From Rubrivivax sp. (lineage in GTDB: Bacteria > Pseudomonadota > Gammaproteobacteria > Burkholderiales > Burkholderiaceae_C), in assembly GCA_016719535.1 (NCBI GenBank), contig JADJYX010000012.1, positions 1 through 64,000 of the forward strand: a stretch of 64,000 nt of DNA. The letters run 5' to 3'. Numbering within the stretch: the first letter of the stretch is position 1; each line of letters starts with the position of its first letter. This document shows positions 7,959 to 18,810 of this stretch, one piece after another. The notes under the pieces were generated by a model, which did no database searches, had not been told where the DNA came from, and saw nothing but the letters and a program-made list of their open reading frames with translations. A program made the translations under genes and the position numbers.

Positions 7959-9109
7959 TGACGCAGCTGCAATCGACTCGACCCAGGCTTCGGGCCGTGG
8001 CCAGCGCCACGGCGCTGGCTGCGAGCCTGCTCTGCGTTTCGCCAGCGCTTGCCGCCCACGGCCCCAACGGCGAACACCTCGACGCCCCTGGCGCGGCCGT
8101 CAACGCCTCCGGCCTGGCGCGCCTGCCCGATGGCAGCGTCAACGTGCCCAAGGTCGCCCAGCGGCGCATGGCCATCCGCACTGTCCTGGCACCCGAGTCT
8201 GAAGCCGCTGCCTCGGTCGAGATGCCCGGCCGGGTGGTGATGGACCCGAACGCCAGCGGGCGTGTTCAGGCCGCGCATGGCGGGCGCATCGAGGCCGGTC
8301 CCAAGGGGCTGCCCGTCGCTGGCCAGTCGGTCAAGCGTGGCGAGGTGCTGGCGTACGTGCGCCATCATGCCGAGCCCTATGCGCTGGGCACGCAACAGGC
8401 CCAGGTCGCCGAACTGAGGGCGCAGCGTGAACTGGCCGAGCAGCGCTTGAAGCGCCTCGAAGGGCTGGAAGGCACGGTGCCGCGCAAGGAGATCGACGCC
8501 GCGCGCACCGACGCCAAGAGCCTGGCCGAGCGCGAGCGCAGCATCAGTGGCAGCCTAGTGGCGCGAGAAGCGCTCACCGCACCGGTGAGCGGCGTGATTG
8601 CCCGTGCCGACCTGGTGGTAGGCCAGGTCGTCGAGTCGCGCGACGTGCTGTTCGAGGTGGTGGACCCGGCACGCATGCTGGTGGAGGCCACCACCGCCGA
8701 CGCCAAGGTGGCCGCCCGCGTGGCGGGTGCGTCGCTGCAGGGTGTGCCGGAAGTGAGCTTGCGCCTGCTGGGCGTGTCGCGCTCGCTGCGCGACGGCGTG
8801 CTGCCGATCACCTTCGCAGTGAGTGCCGCGAAACCGGGCGCGGCCCTTCCCCTGGCCATCGGCCAGCCGGTCACCGTCGTCGCGCAATCGACGGAGCGCA
8901 TCAAGGGCGTGGTGCTGCCGGCGCAGGCCGTGGTGCGTAACCCGTCCAACGAGCCCATCGTCTGGATCAAGTCCGGCGCGGAGCGCTTCATCCCCCAGCC
9001 GGTGCAGTTCCGTCCGCTGGACGCGAGCACGGTCGTGGTGACGCAGGGCCTCAGCGCGGACAACCGCGTCGTCGTCCAGGGCGCACCGCTGATCGCACAG
9101 ATCCGCTGA
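7958..9109 (+). CDS. czcB: RND periplasmic adaptor (membrane fusion protein, CzcB type)
   Basis: A 383-residue periplasmic adaptor that would bridge the inner-membrane pump and the outer-membrane channel. It has a signal sequence (ending SPALA), the His motif AHGPNGEHLD at 33-42, lipoyl-like half-motifs (GGRIEAGPKGLPVAGQSVKR; APVSGVIARADLVVGQVVES), a helical hairpin between them (AQVAELRAQRELAEQRLKRL), and beta-barrel and membrane-proximal domains (LPAQAVVRNPSNEPIVWI). ATG 7958 is preceded by GGGAGG and overlaps the upstream stop. It lies 15 bases before the pump gene. Confidence 0.88.
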   Translation: MTQLQSTRPRLRAVASATALAASLLCVSPALAAHGPNGEHLDAPGAAVNASGLARLPDGSVNVPKVAQRRMAIRTVLAPESEAAASVEMPGRVVMDPNASGRVQAAHGGRIEAGPKGLPVAGQSVKRGEVLAYVRHHAEPYALGTQQAQVAELRAQRELAEQRLKRLEGLEGTVPRKEIDAARTDAKSLAERERSISGSLVAREALTAPVSGVIARADLVVGQVVESRDVLFEVVDPARMLVEATTADAKVAARVAGASLQGVPEVSLRLLGVSRSLRDGVLPITFAVSAAKPGAALPLAIGQPVTVVAQSTERIKGVVLPAQAVVRNPSNEPIVWIKSGAERFIPQPVQFRPLDASTVVVTQGLSADNRVVVQGAPLIAQIR

Positions 9110-9124
9110 ACGGGAGCGAACCTC

Positions 9125-12271
<3,147 letters not shown>

Positions 12272-12336
12272 GTTGAAATCAGGCACGGCGGCGCCGCCTG
12301 TTCCAGTGCGCCGCACCCTCGCAGGAGATCGAAGAG

Positions 12337-12711
12337 ATGATGAAGAAACTGTTGACCGCGGTCGTGCTGGGCCTGTCGGCCCTGTCGTTCAATGCCGCGT
12401 TCGCGCATGGCGGTGGGCCGGCCAAGCACGGCGGCGTGGTGGCGACCGCCAGCGACCTGTCGTTCGAGCTCGTGGGCTCGCCCGATGGCGCCGTGATCTA
12501 TGTCGAGGACCACGGCAAGCCGATGGCGCCCACCGGCCTGAAGGGCAAACTCACCGTGCTGAACGGCGCTGAGAAGTCGGAGGCCGATCTGGTCGTGGCG
12601 GGTGACAAGCTCGAAGCCAAGGGCGTCAAGCTGACCAAGGGCGCCAAGGTCGTCGCCGCGCTGGTGACCCCCGCAGCTAAGGCGGTCACGGTTCGCTTCA
12701 CGGTCAAGTAA
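12337..12711 (+). CDS. Small periplasmic protein with N-terminal His motif
   Basis: A 124-residue exported protein: signal peptide MMKKLLTAVVLGLSALSFNAAFA, then AHGGGPAKHGGVV, where the two HG pairs may bind metal. The rest is a compact beta-rich domain (DLSFELVGSPDGAVIYVEDH; KPMAPTGLKGKLTVLNG). Similar small proteins accompany CusB/CzcB-type operons and resemble periplasmic copper or cation-binding accessory domains, but I cannot assign a named family. GGAG and GAAGAG precede the ATG. The stop is immediately followed by the GTG of the permease gene. Confidence 0.7.
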   Translation: MMKKLLTAVVLGLSALSFNAAFAHGGGPAKHGGVVATASDLSFELVGSPDGAVIYVEDHGKPMAPTGLKGKLTVLNGAEKSEADLVVAGDKLEAKGVKLTKGAKVVAALVTPAAKAVTVRFTVK

Positions 12712-13767
12712 GTGGCCCTGTCTGCCCAAGCCCTTCCCGCCCTTCGGGGCGGACTGCTCGCACTGCTTGCCGCGGCGCTTTTCGGTGTCAGCACGCCGCT
12801 GGTGCAGCAGTTCGGCATCGGGCTTGGCGCCTTCAGCACGGCGGCTCTTCTCTACGCTGGCGCCGCGGCCGTCGGCTTGCTCTCGCGCCAGCGCATCGAA
12901 CGCGAGGCGCGGCTGCAGCGAAGCGACCTTCCCCGCCTGCTGGCGATGGCAGGTTTCGGCGCGGTGGTCGGTCCGGTGTCGCTCGCCTGGGGACTGCAGC
13001 ACACCAGCGGCACCAGCGCGTCGCTGATGCTGACACTGGAAGCTTTGTTCACCGCAATCCTGGCCTGGCGCCTGTACCGCGAGACCATGGACGGCCGCGT
13101 CTGGACAGCGATGGCGCTGCTGCTGGCCGGCGGCATGGTGCTGGTGCTCGACCAGGGCCGCACAGGCGGCGCGCAGCTGTGGGGCCTGCTGGCCGTGCTG
13201 CTGGCCACCGCGGCCTGGGGGGTGGACAACACCCTCTCCCGCGCGCTGGCCGAGCGCGATCCCGGCCAGGTCGTGATGGCCAAGGCGCTGCTGGGGTCCA
13301 CAGCGACCGTGCTGCTGGCTGTCCTCTTTGGCGAACCGCTTCCGACGGCAGCTGCCGCTCTGGCGCTGTTCGCGATTGGAGCCACCGGCTACGGGCTGAG
13401 CCTGCGCTTCTACCTGCTAGCGCAGCGTGCCTTCGGCGCTGCGCGCACGGGTTCGGTCTTCGCCTTCGCACCCTTCATCGGTGCCGCGTTCGCTGTGGCG
13501 CTGGGGGATCGGTCGGCCAGCGGCTTGATGGCGCTGGGCAGCGGACTGATGCTGGCCGGCGTGGTGTTGCACCTGGCGGAGTCACACGGCCACGAGCACG
13601 AGCATGAGACTGTGGAGCACGAACACGCCCACCGCCACGACGACGGGCACCACGAGCACTCACACGATCCGGCCCCGGAAGGCGAGCACAGCCATCGGCA
13701 CCGACACGAGCCGGTGCGTCATGCGCATGCGCACGTGCCCGATGCGCACCACGCCCATCGTCACTGA
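12712..13767 (+). CDS. EamA/DMT-family permease with a histidine-rich C-terminal tail
   Basis: A 351-residue ten-helix drug/metabolite transporter with two EamA repeats (residues about 10-140 and 150-285; GLLALLAAALFGVSTPLVQQ, and LLAVLLATAAWGVDNTLSRA). From about residue 289 to the end there is a cytoplasmic tail with 23 histidines (EHEHETVEHEHAHRHDDGHH and onward). Its place at the end of a metal pump operon suggests an ion exporter whose tail senses or buffers metal, but ordinary EamA proteins carry organic solutes, so the substrate is unknown. The GTG start directly abuts the previous stop and lacks a strong ribosome site, which implies translational coupling. Confidence 0.82.
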   Translation: MALSAQALPALRGGLLALLAAALFGVSTPLVQQFGIGLGAFSTAALLYAGAAAVGLLSRQRIEREARLQRSDLPRLLAMAGFGAVVGPVSLAWGLQHTSGTSASLMLTLEALFTAILAWRLYRETMDGRVWTAMALLLAGGMVLVLDQGRTGGAQLWGLLAVLLATAAWGVDNTLSRALAERDPGQVVMAKALLGSTATVLLAVLFGEPLPTAAAALALFAIGATGYGLSLRFYLLAQRAFGAARTGSVFAFAPFIGAAFAVALGDRSASGLMALGSGLMLAGVVLHLAESHGHEHEHETVEHEHAHRHDDGHHEHSHDPAPEGEHSHRHRHEPVRHAHAHVPDAHHAHRH

Positions 13768-13777
13768 ACCACCTTGC

Positions 13778-14431
13778 CTACGCCACCGCATGCGCACCCA
13801 GGCGCTGGCGATCCCGCAGTACCAGCAGCACGATCGTCACGCCGCTGAACAGCAAGGGCCAGTCCTGCGGCACGCCGAGCATGAAGGCGGCACTGCCACC
13901 CAACAAGGACCACGCCAGCGGGATGATCAGCAGCCAGCGGGGCACCGGCGCCCTCGTGAGCAGCAACACGCCGAAGGTGAAGAGCGTCACCGGGCACGGC
14001 GCGATGCCGAACATGGGCTGCGCCGGGTAGGCGTGTCCTGTGGCCAGTCCGAGCAGCGGGTACACCACTGCAGCGTAGGCCACCAGCGCCCAACCCAGAA
14101 CCGACACGAAGCCCGCTGGTTGCCCGAAGACCAATCGTCGCCTGGCCACCCCCGCCATCAGGAACAGGACCCCCTGCACCACGAACAGCGCGCCGAAGAC
14201 CAGCGCCGCCGGGTTGATCCTTGCGAAGTAGATCCCGTGGTAGGCCACGCCGGTCCAGACCCACATCGCCGCCAGCACACCGGCCACGGCCCTGTGGCCC
14301 AGCGGCGACGGCCGCAGCACCGCGGCTATCACGATCAGGCCGAGCACGTAGGCCACCACCTGAGCCGGCCAGACGGCCGTGTTGTAGTCGGCGAAGACGC
14401 CGAGAAACTGTTCGCGCGTGAAAGGCAGCAT
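13778..14431 (-). CDS. DUF6064-family multi-pass membrane protein
   Basis: A 217-residue integral membrane protein with about seven hydrophobic segments, starting MLPFTREQFLGVFADYNTAV and ending LRDRQRLGAHAVA. Conserved-looking sequence includes HGIYFARINPAA and FGIAPCPVTLFTFG. The reaction is unknown; the family is found near heavy-metal resistance genes in Burkholderiales. ATG 14431 is preceded by GGGGAT at a good spacing; an ATG further upstream (14500) would add an unlikely leader. It is the last gene of the minus-strand chromate cluster, about 100 bases after the metallo-beta-lactamase-like gene, and converges on the metal operon with only ten bases between the stop codons. Confidence 0.75.
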   Translation of the reverse strand: MLPFTREQFLGVFADYNTAVWPAQVVAYVLGLIVIAAVLRPSPLGHRAVAGVLAAMWVWTGVAYHGIYFARINPAALVFGALFVVQGVLFLMAGVARRRLVFGQPAGFVSVLGWALVAYAAVVYPLLGLATGHAYPAQPMFGIAPCPVTLFTFGVLLLTRAPVPRWLLIIPLAWSLLGGSAAFMLGVPQDWPLLFSGVTIVLLVLRDRQRLGAHAVA

Positions 14432-14536
14432 GTCCGATCCCCGCCAGGCGATGACTGCCACGCTACCGCGCCGGGCATGCGCGGCCGTGATCCACGTCAA
14501 TTCGCCTGCGGGTGGCCGGCGGTGGGCCGCAGCGGC

Positions 14537-15469
14537 TCACTCCCGCTCGACTTCGAGGTAGGTTCGGCTGGCGTTGCCAGGGTTCAGTTCGGCCGCGCTC
14601 GACAGGTGCAGGAACGGCCGGGCATCGAACGACTTCACCGCTTCGCTGATGTCGACACCCTGATCGACGGCGCGCTTCATGTGCGTGCGCAGGGCCTCCA
14701 GGTACGCACGCGTCTGGCTGCGCGCCGCAGGCAGATCGGTGACCCTGCCGTGACCCGGCACGATGCGGTGGGGTGCCCAATGCTCCAGGTCCGTGAACGC
14801 GTCCAGCCAGGCCCGGGTGCTGCTGACGGGCAGCACGGCCAGCAGCCGGTCCACGTAGACGATGTCGCCGGCAAACGCCACCTTCGCATGCGGCAACCAG
14901 ACCATCATGTCGCCGGGCGTGTGGCCGCCGCCACGGTGACGGAACTCGAACACGGTGCCGCCGAGTTCCAGTCGCGCATCCGCGCCTTCCAGCAGGCGCT
15001 TCGGCAGCGTCGGCACGGTGCCCTCCGCAGCAGCGCCAAGCAGTGTTCGCAGCGCTGCCAGTTGATCGCCGCCGCGCGAGCGCATGTCACGCACCGCCGT
15101 GGCATGGGCAATGAGATCGGCCCCCTGGGCCTCGAAGTAGCCGTTGCCGAGCCAGCGGTGGTCCTGGCCCCCGGTGTTGATGACCCAGCGCACGGGCTGG
15201 GCGGTCACCCGGCGGATCGCCGCGTGGATGTCGCGTGCGCTGCGAAAGGTGGCGCCGCTGTCGATCAGTACCGCACCCGCTGGCGTCACCACCAGGCCGA
15301 GGTTGGCGTTGAGTCCTTCGTTGCTTGCGCTGCGCGCGCCGATGTCGCCGACATGGGCATAGACCTGGTCGGCCACCCGTTCGAAGCGGACCTCGACAGC
15401 TGCAGCCATGAGAGCCTGTGCTGCAAACAGCATGGCCAACGGCTTGGCCATGATGCGGCTTGCCTTCAT
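14537..15469 (-). CDS. Exported metallo-beta-lactamase-fold protein with altered metal site
   Basis: A 310-residue secreted protein (hydrophobic leader to about residue 24) of the metallo-beta-lactamase superfamily, close to the quinoprotein-relay/SoxH-like branch. Metal ligands H183 (GGGHTPGD), D202 (FAGDIVYVD) and H240 (VPGHG) are present. The usual HxHxDH motif is replaced by NTGGQDH at 98-104, losing two of its three histidines. It may thus bind one metal or act on a different substrate; redox-cofactor or thiol chemistry is possible but unproven. The start overlaps the stop of the ATP-grasp gene (ATGA), so it belongs to the chromate operon. Confidence 0.78.
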   Translation of the reverse strand: MKASRIMAKPLAMLFAAQALMAAAVEVRFERVADQVYAHVGDIGARSASNEGLNANLGLVVTPAGAVLIDSGATFRSARDIHAAIRRVTAQPVRWVINTGGQDHRWLGNGYFEAQGADLIAHATAVRDMRSRGGDQLAALRTLLGAAAEGTVPTLPKRLLEGADARLELGGTVFEFRHRGGGHTPGDMMVWLPHAKVAFAGDIVYVDRLLAVLPVSSTRAWLDAFTDLEHWAPHRIVPGHGRVTDLPAARSQTRAYLEALRTHMKRAVDQGVDISEAVKSFDARPFLHLSSAAELNPGNASRTYLEVERE

Positions 15470-16500
15470 GCCTGGCGCTCCGATGGAGACCCGATACGGC
15501 GCCGCACCGCCTCGACGAGCGGCGCGATCGCTGACGGCGGAAACGGCGACACACTGCTCACGTTGATCTCGCACAGCACGAAGCGCTCTACGCCATCGGC
15601 CGCCGGCTCGCCGAGCATGAAGTCGCAGTCCCACAGCAGCGGTAGCCGGTCTCGCGGCAGGCCGACGCGCTCGCAGAGCAATCTGACCCAGCTCGATTCC
15701 AGTTGCCGACGCAGCATCTGAAACTCCGCAAGCCCTGCGTCGTGGTACAGGCGCGGCCCGGGCATCGGTGAATCGGGATGCAGCGCGTTGACGGCCTGAT
15801 GGCCGAAGCCAGCCACGCGGTCCTCGACCAGGTAAGCGCGCACCATGCCCTCCGCCAGCCGCGGTTGCCAGGCTTGGTCCAGCATGTGGCCGTCGGCGGC
15901 GGGCTCGAAGTACGGAGCCATCGTGGTCTGCAGCGTCGCCATGTCCATGCGCTGCGGTGTGCTGCCGCGCTGGGCGTGCTGCACCGTCAGCACGCCATCG
16001 CCGGATTGCTCGACGCGCCACACACCGATGCCGCTGTGGCCGCGGTGCTGCTTGAGCACACGGACACCGAGCCGCAGGCGCTGGGGCAGCTCCGACACCA
16101 GTTGTGCCAGGCTGTCGATGCGGTGAACGTCGCTGCCGAAGGGCAGGTCGCGGGTCTCGAACAGCACGTCCTTGGTTCCCAGGCGCTGGATCGCATCCGG
16201 GTGCGCACTGACGATCACACCTTCCTGCGCCACCTCGCGCAACAGTGCATCCAGCCGATCGCGGCGGCGACCCTCCTCGATCGGGTTGCACCAGGCCAGA
16301 ACGAGCTGCACCGTGCGCAGCTGGTCCCTGACCTCGTCGGCGAAATCGTCGTGCCACACGGCGGGTTGCGCGTCCACGCCGGCGGCGGCGAAGGCCTCGA
16401 ACAGCGCTGCGAAGCGGCTCGCCGCGGGGTCAGCCCGATCACGGGCAGCCCGGTCACCGGGATAGAGCAGCGCGACCTTCGGTGCGGGCGATGCGTTCAT
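15466..16500 (-). CDS. ATP-grasp protein of the Cj0069 family
   Basis: A 344-residue cytoplasmic protein resembling Cj0069-type ATP-grasp ligases. C-terminal ligand residues are visible in LLWDCDFMLGEP and LCEINVSSVSPFPPSA, and the central glycine-rich segment is VLKQHRGHSGIGVWRVE. ATP-grasp enzymes join a carboxylate to an amine or thiol using ATP; the substrate here is unknown. It is coupled by ATGA overlaps to the SOD-rhodanese gene upstream and the metallo-beta-lactamase gene downstream, which ties it to chromate or oxidative-stress handling, perhaps by making or recycling a small thiol or peptide. That role is inference. Confidence 0.8.
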   Translation of the reverse strand: MNASPAPKVALLYPGDRAARDRADPAASRFAALFEAFAAAGVDAQPAVWHDDFADEVRDQLRTVQLVLAWCNPIEEGRRRDRLDALLREVAQEGVIVSAHPDAIQRLGTKDVLFETRDLPFGSDVHRIDSLAQLVSELPQRLRLGVRVLKQHRGHSGIGVWRVEQSGDGVLTVQHAQRGSTPQRMDMATLQTTMAPYFEPAADGHMLDQAWQPRLAEGMVRAYLVEDRVAGFGHQAVNALHPDSPMPGPRLYHDAGLAEFQMLRRQLESSWVRLLCERVGLPRDRLPLLWDCDFMLGEPAADGVERFVLCEINVSSVSPFPPSAIAPLVEAVRRRIGSPSERQA

Positions 16501-17417
16501 GGCATCTGCCCCGCGGGCTTGTCCACCAACGGGCGCTGCGCAGATTGCCAGCCGTCGATGCCGCCACGCAGGTAGCGCGCATTGACACCGGCGGCACGCA
16601 AGCGCATGGCCGTGACGCGGCCGACTTCATGGCCGTACACGCAGTACACGACCACGTCGCGGTCGGCCGGCAGTTCGGCAGACCAGACGGCAACCGCGGC
16701 TGGATCGCACCAGCGCGCGCCGGGGATCATCGTGCGGGCTTGCTCGAACACGCCGGCCCGACGCACGTCGAACACCTGGCCGTCGCCGATCTCGTCCTGG
16801 TTGGCGCCGAACGGCTCGCTCGCCGCGTGCACGGCGCGCTGGTAGCGGCCATAGACGGCAGCCCAGTCGATGTTGCCCATGAACGCATCGACGTAGGCGC
16901 CCGCGGCAGCGCCGTAATCCATGTGGTACGCATGCTCGTACATGTCCAGCGCCAGGATCGGCACGCCGCCGGCGACCGCGTGGGTGTGGTCGGCGGCCCA
17001 CTGGTTGACCAGCGTTCCCTCGCGCGGCTGGAACACCAGCAGCACCCAGCCCGAGCCGCCGCCCAGGGCCCTGCCCATGGCGATGAACTCGTCGCGCCAG
17101 CGTTCGACGCTGCCGAAGTTGGCATCGAGCGCCAGCTTCATCGCCGGCTCCATCGTCACGCCGTCACCCCCCAGGCTGCCGAAGTAGAGCTCGTGCAGCA
17201 GCATCGAGTTGGTCGCGATCAGTTCCTCGCGTTTGAGGCCGTTGAGCTGGAAACCGGGCACCGTGGCGAACGCCGTCGACGACAGCTGGGCGCGGATCGC
17301 ATGGAGCCGCTTGACCGCCCCGCCGTAGTTATTCTGGTGGTGGCTGGTGATCAAGCCGGTCGACAGGCGATTCAGCACGGCGGGGTCGAACGGAAGGTCT
17401 TGGAGGCGTGCGTCCAT
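16497..17417 (-). CDS. Fe/Mn superoxide dismutase-rhodanese fusion (ChrC-ChrE)
   Basis: A 306-residue fusion. Residues 1-200 are an Fe/Mn superoxide dismutase with metal ligands visible at H26 (LITSHHQNNYGG), H75 (LLHELYFG), D158 and H162 (LDMYEHAYHMDYG). Residues about 212-295 are a rhodanese-like domain with the active-site cysteine at C259 (VVYCVYGHEVGR). In known chromate operons the superoxide dismutase (chrC) and rhodanese-like protein (chrE) are separate genes. Here they are one chain, likely coupling removal of superoxide made during Cr(VI) reduction to thiol or Cr-thiolate chemistry. ATG 17417 has GGAG eight bases upstream. It lies ten bases after chrA and overlaps the next gene by ATGA. 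Confidence 0.9.
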   Translation of the reverse strand: MDARLQDLPFDPAVLNRLSTGLITSHHQNNYGGAVKRLHAIRAQLSSTAFATVPGFQLNGLKREELIATNSMLLHELYFGSLGGDGVTMEPAMKLALDANFGSVERWRDEFIAMGRALGGGSGWVLLVFQPREGTLVNQWAADHTHAVAGGVPILALDMYEHAYHMDYGAAAGAYVDAFMGNIDWAAVYGRYQRAVHAASEPFGANQDEIGDGQVFDVRRAGVFEQARTMIPGARWCDPAAVAVWSAELPADRDVVVYCVYGHEVGRVTAMRLRAAGVNARYLRGGIDGWQSAQRPLVDKPAGQMP

Positions 17418-17427
17418 AGGGACTCCT

Positions 17428-18810
17428 TCAGCGCAGCAGGGGAACAAGCCAGGTGGCGATCAGCCCGACGCCGGCGCAGGCACCGAGCAGCGGCAGGACG
17501 CCGACCTTGAAGCGGAACAGCGCCACCGCAGCGACGAGGCAGATGACCGCCGACAGCGCATCGAAGCGCCCAACGAAGCCCTGCGGCCAGAGCACGTGGT
17601 ACGCGAAGAACATCGCCAGGTTCAGGATCACCCCGACCACTGCCGCGGTGATGGCCGACAGCGGCGCCGTGAAGCCCAGCTTGCCGTGCGTGGCCTCGAC
17701 CACCGGGCCGCCAGCCAGGATGAAGACGAACGACGGCAGGAAGGTGAAGAAGGTCACCACCGTAGCGGCCAGCGCACCGCCAAGGAAGAGTGCCTCGGGC
17801 CCGAGCACCTGCTTCAGCCAGCCGCCGACAAAGCCTACGAAGGCCACCACCATGATCAGCGGCCCGGGCGTGGTCTCGCCTAAAGCGAGGCCGTCGATCA
17901 TCTGCGGGCCGCTGAGCCACTGGTGGGTCTCGACCGCCCCCTGGTACACATAGGGCAACACGGCATAGGCGCCACCGAAGGTGAGCAGCGCCGCCTTGGT
18001 GAAGAACCAGCCCATCTGCGTCAGCGTGCCCTGCAAGCCGTTCGTCGCGACCAGCGCCGCCATCGCCAGCAGCCACAGGCCGAGGCCGGCCGCCAGTACC
18101 TTGGCCAGGTGGCTGCGCGAGAAGCGCGCATGCGGTGGTGTCGGCGTGTGGTCGTCGATCAGGGCCGGTCCGTAGCTGGCCTTTGCGCTGCCGTGTCCAC
18201 CGCCAAGGGCGAACACCTGCGGCCAGCGGCGTGCACCGAAGTGCCCGATCAGGCCGGCCGCCAGCACGATCGCCGGGAACGGCGTGTCGAAGGCGAAGAT
18301 CGCGATGAACGAAGCCGCCGCAATGCCCCACATCCAGCGGTTCTTCAAGGCCCGCGTGCCGATGCGATGCGCCGCGTGCACCACGAGCGCGGTCACAGCA
18401 GGCTTCAGGCCGTAGAAGATGCCGGCGACCAGTGGCACATCGCCGAAACGCAGGTAGATCCAGCTCAGCGCAATCAGGATGAAGAGCGACGGCAGCACGA
18501 ACAGTGCCCCCGCCACGATGCCGCCCCAGGTGCGGTGCATCAGCCAGCCGATGTAGGTGGCCAGTTGTTGCGCTTCCGGGCCGGGCAGCAGCATGCAGTA
18601 GTTGAGCGCATGCAGGAAGCGCTGCTCGCTGATCCAGCGCCGCCGCTCGACGAGCTCGGTATGCATGATCGCGATCTGCCCGGCCGGCCCACCGAAGCTG
18701 ATGAAGCCGAGCTTGAGCCAGAAGCGGAAGGCCTCCGCAAAGCTCACCGCAGCCGGTGCGGCCGTCGGAGCAGCAGCCTCCCCGGCGATGGGTGTCGTGG
18801 CAGCGCTCAT
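17428..18810 (-). CDS. chrA: Chromate transporter ChrA (long-chain form)
   Basis: A 460-residue inner-membrane chromate efflux protein with the two homologous CHR domains. Domain 1 has FWLKLGFISFGGPAGQIAIM and CMLLPGPEAQQLATYIG; domain 2 has FFTKAALLTFGGAYAVLPYV and ALGETTPGPLIMVVAFVGF. These are the FGGP/FGG and PGP signatures. It would export chromate from the cytoplasm. The ATG overlaps the chrB stop by four bases and the fused SOD-rhodanese gene follows after ten bases, giving the order chrB-chrA-chrCE. Confidence 0.96.
   Translation of the reverse strand: MSAATTPIAGEAAAPTAAPAAVSFAEAFRFWLKLGFISFGGPAGQIAIMHTELVERRRWISEQRFLHALNYCMLLPGPEAQQLATYIGWLMHRTWGGIVAGALFVLPSLFILIALSWIYLRFGDVPLVAGIFYGLKPAVTALVVHAAHRIGTRALKNRWMWGIAAASFIAIFAFDTPFPAIVLAAGLIGHFGARRWPQVFALGGGHGSAKASYGPALIDDHTPTPPHARFSRSHLAKVLAAGLGLWLLAMAALVATNGLQGTLTQMGWFFTKAALLTFGGAYAVLPYVYQGAVETHQWLSGPQMIDGLALGETTPGPLIMVVAFVGFVGGWLKQVLGPEALFLGGALAATVVTFFTFLPSFVFILAGGPVVEATHGKLGFTAPLSAITAAVVGVILNLAMFFAYHVLWPQGFVGRFDALSAVICLVAAVALFRFKVGVLPLLGACAGVGLIATWLVPLLR

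Noticed and set aside
13604..15721. A 705-codon plus-strand frame
   Set aside because: Antisense to DUF6064, MBL and ATP-grasp genes with convincing families; low-complexity sequence.
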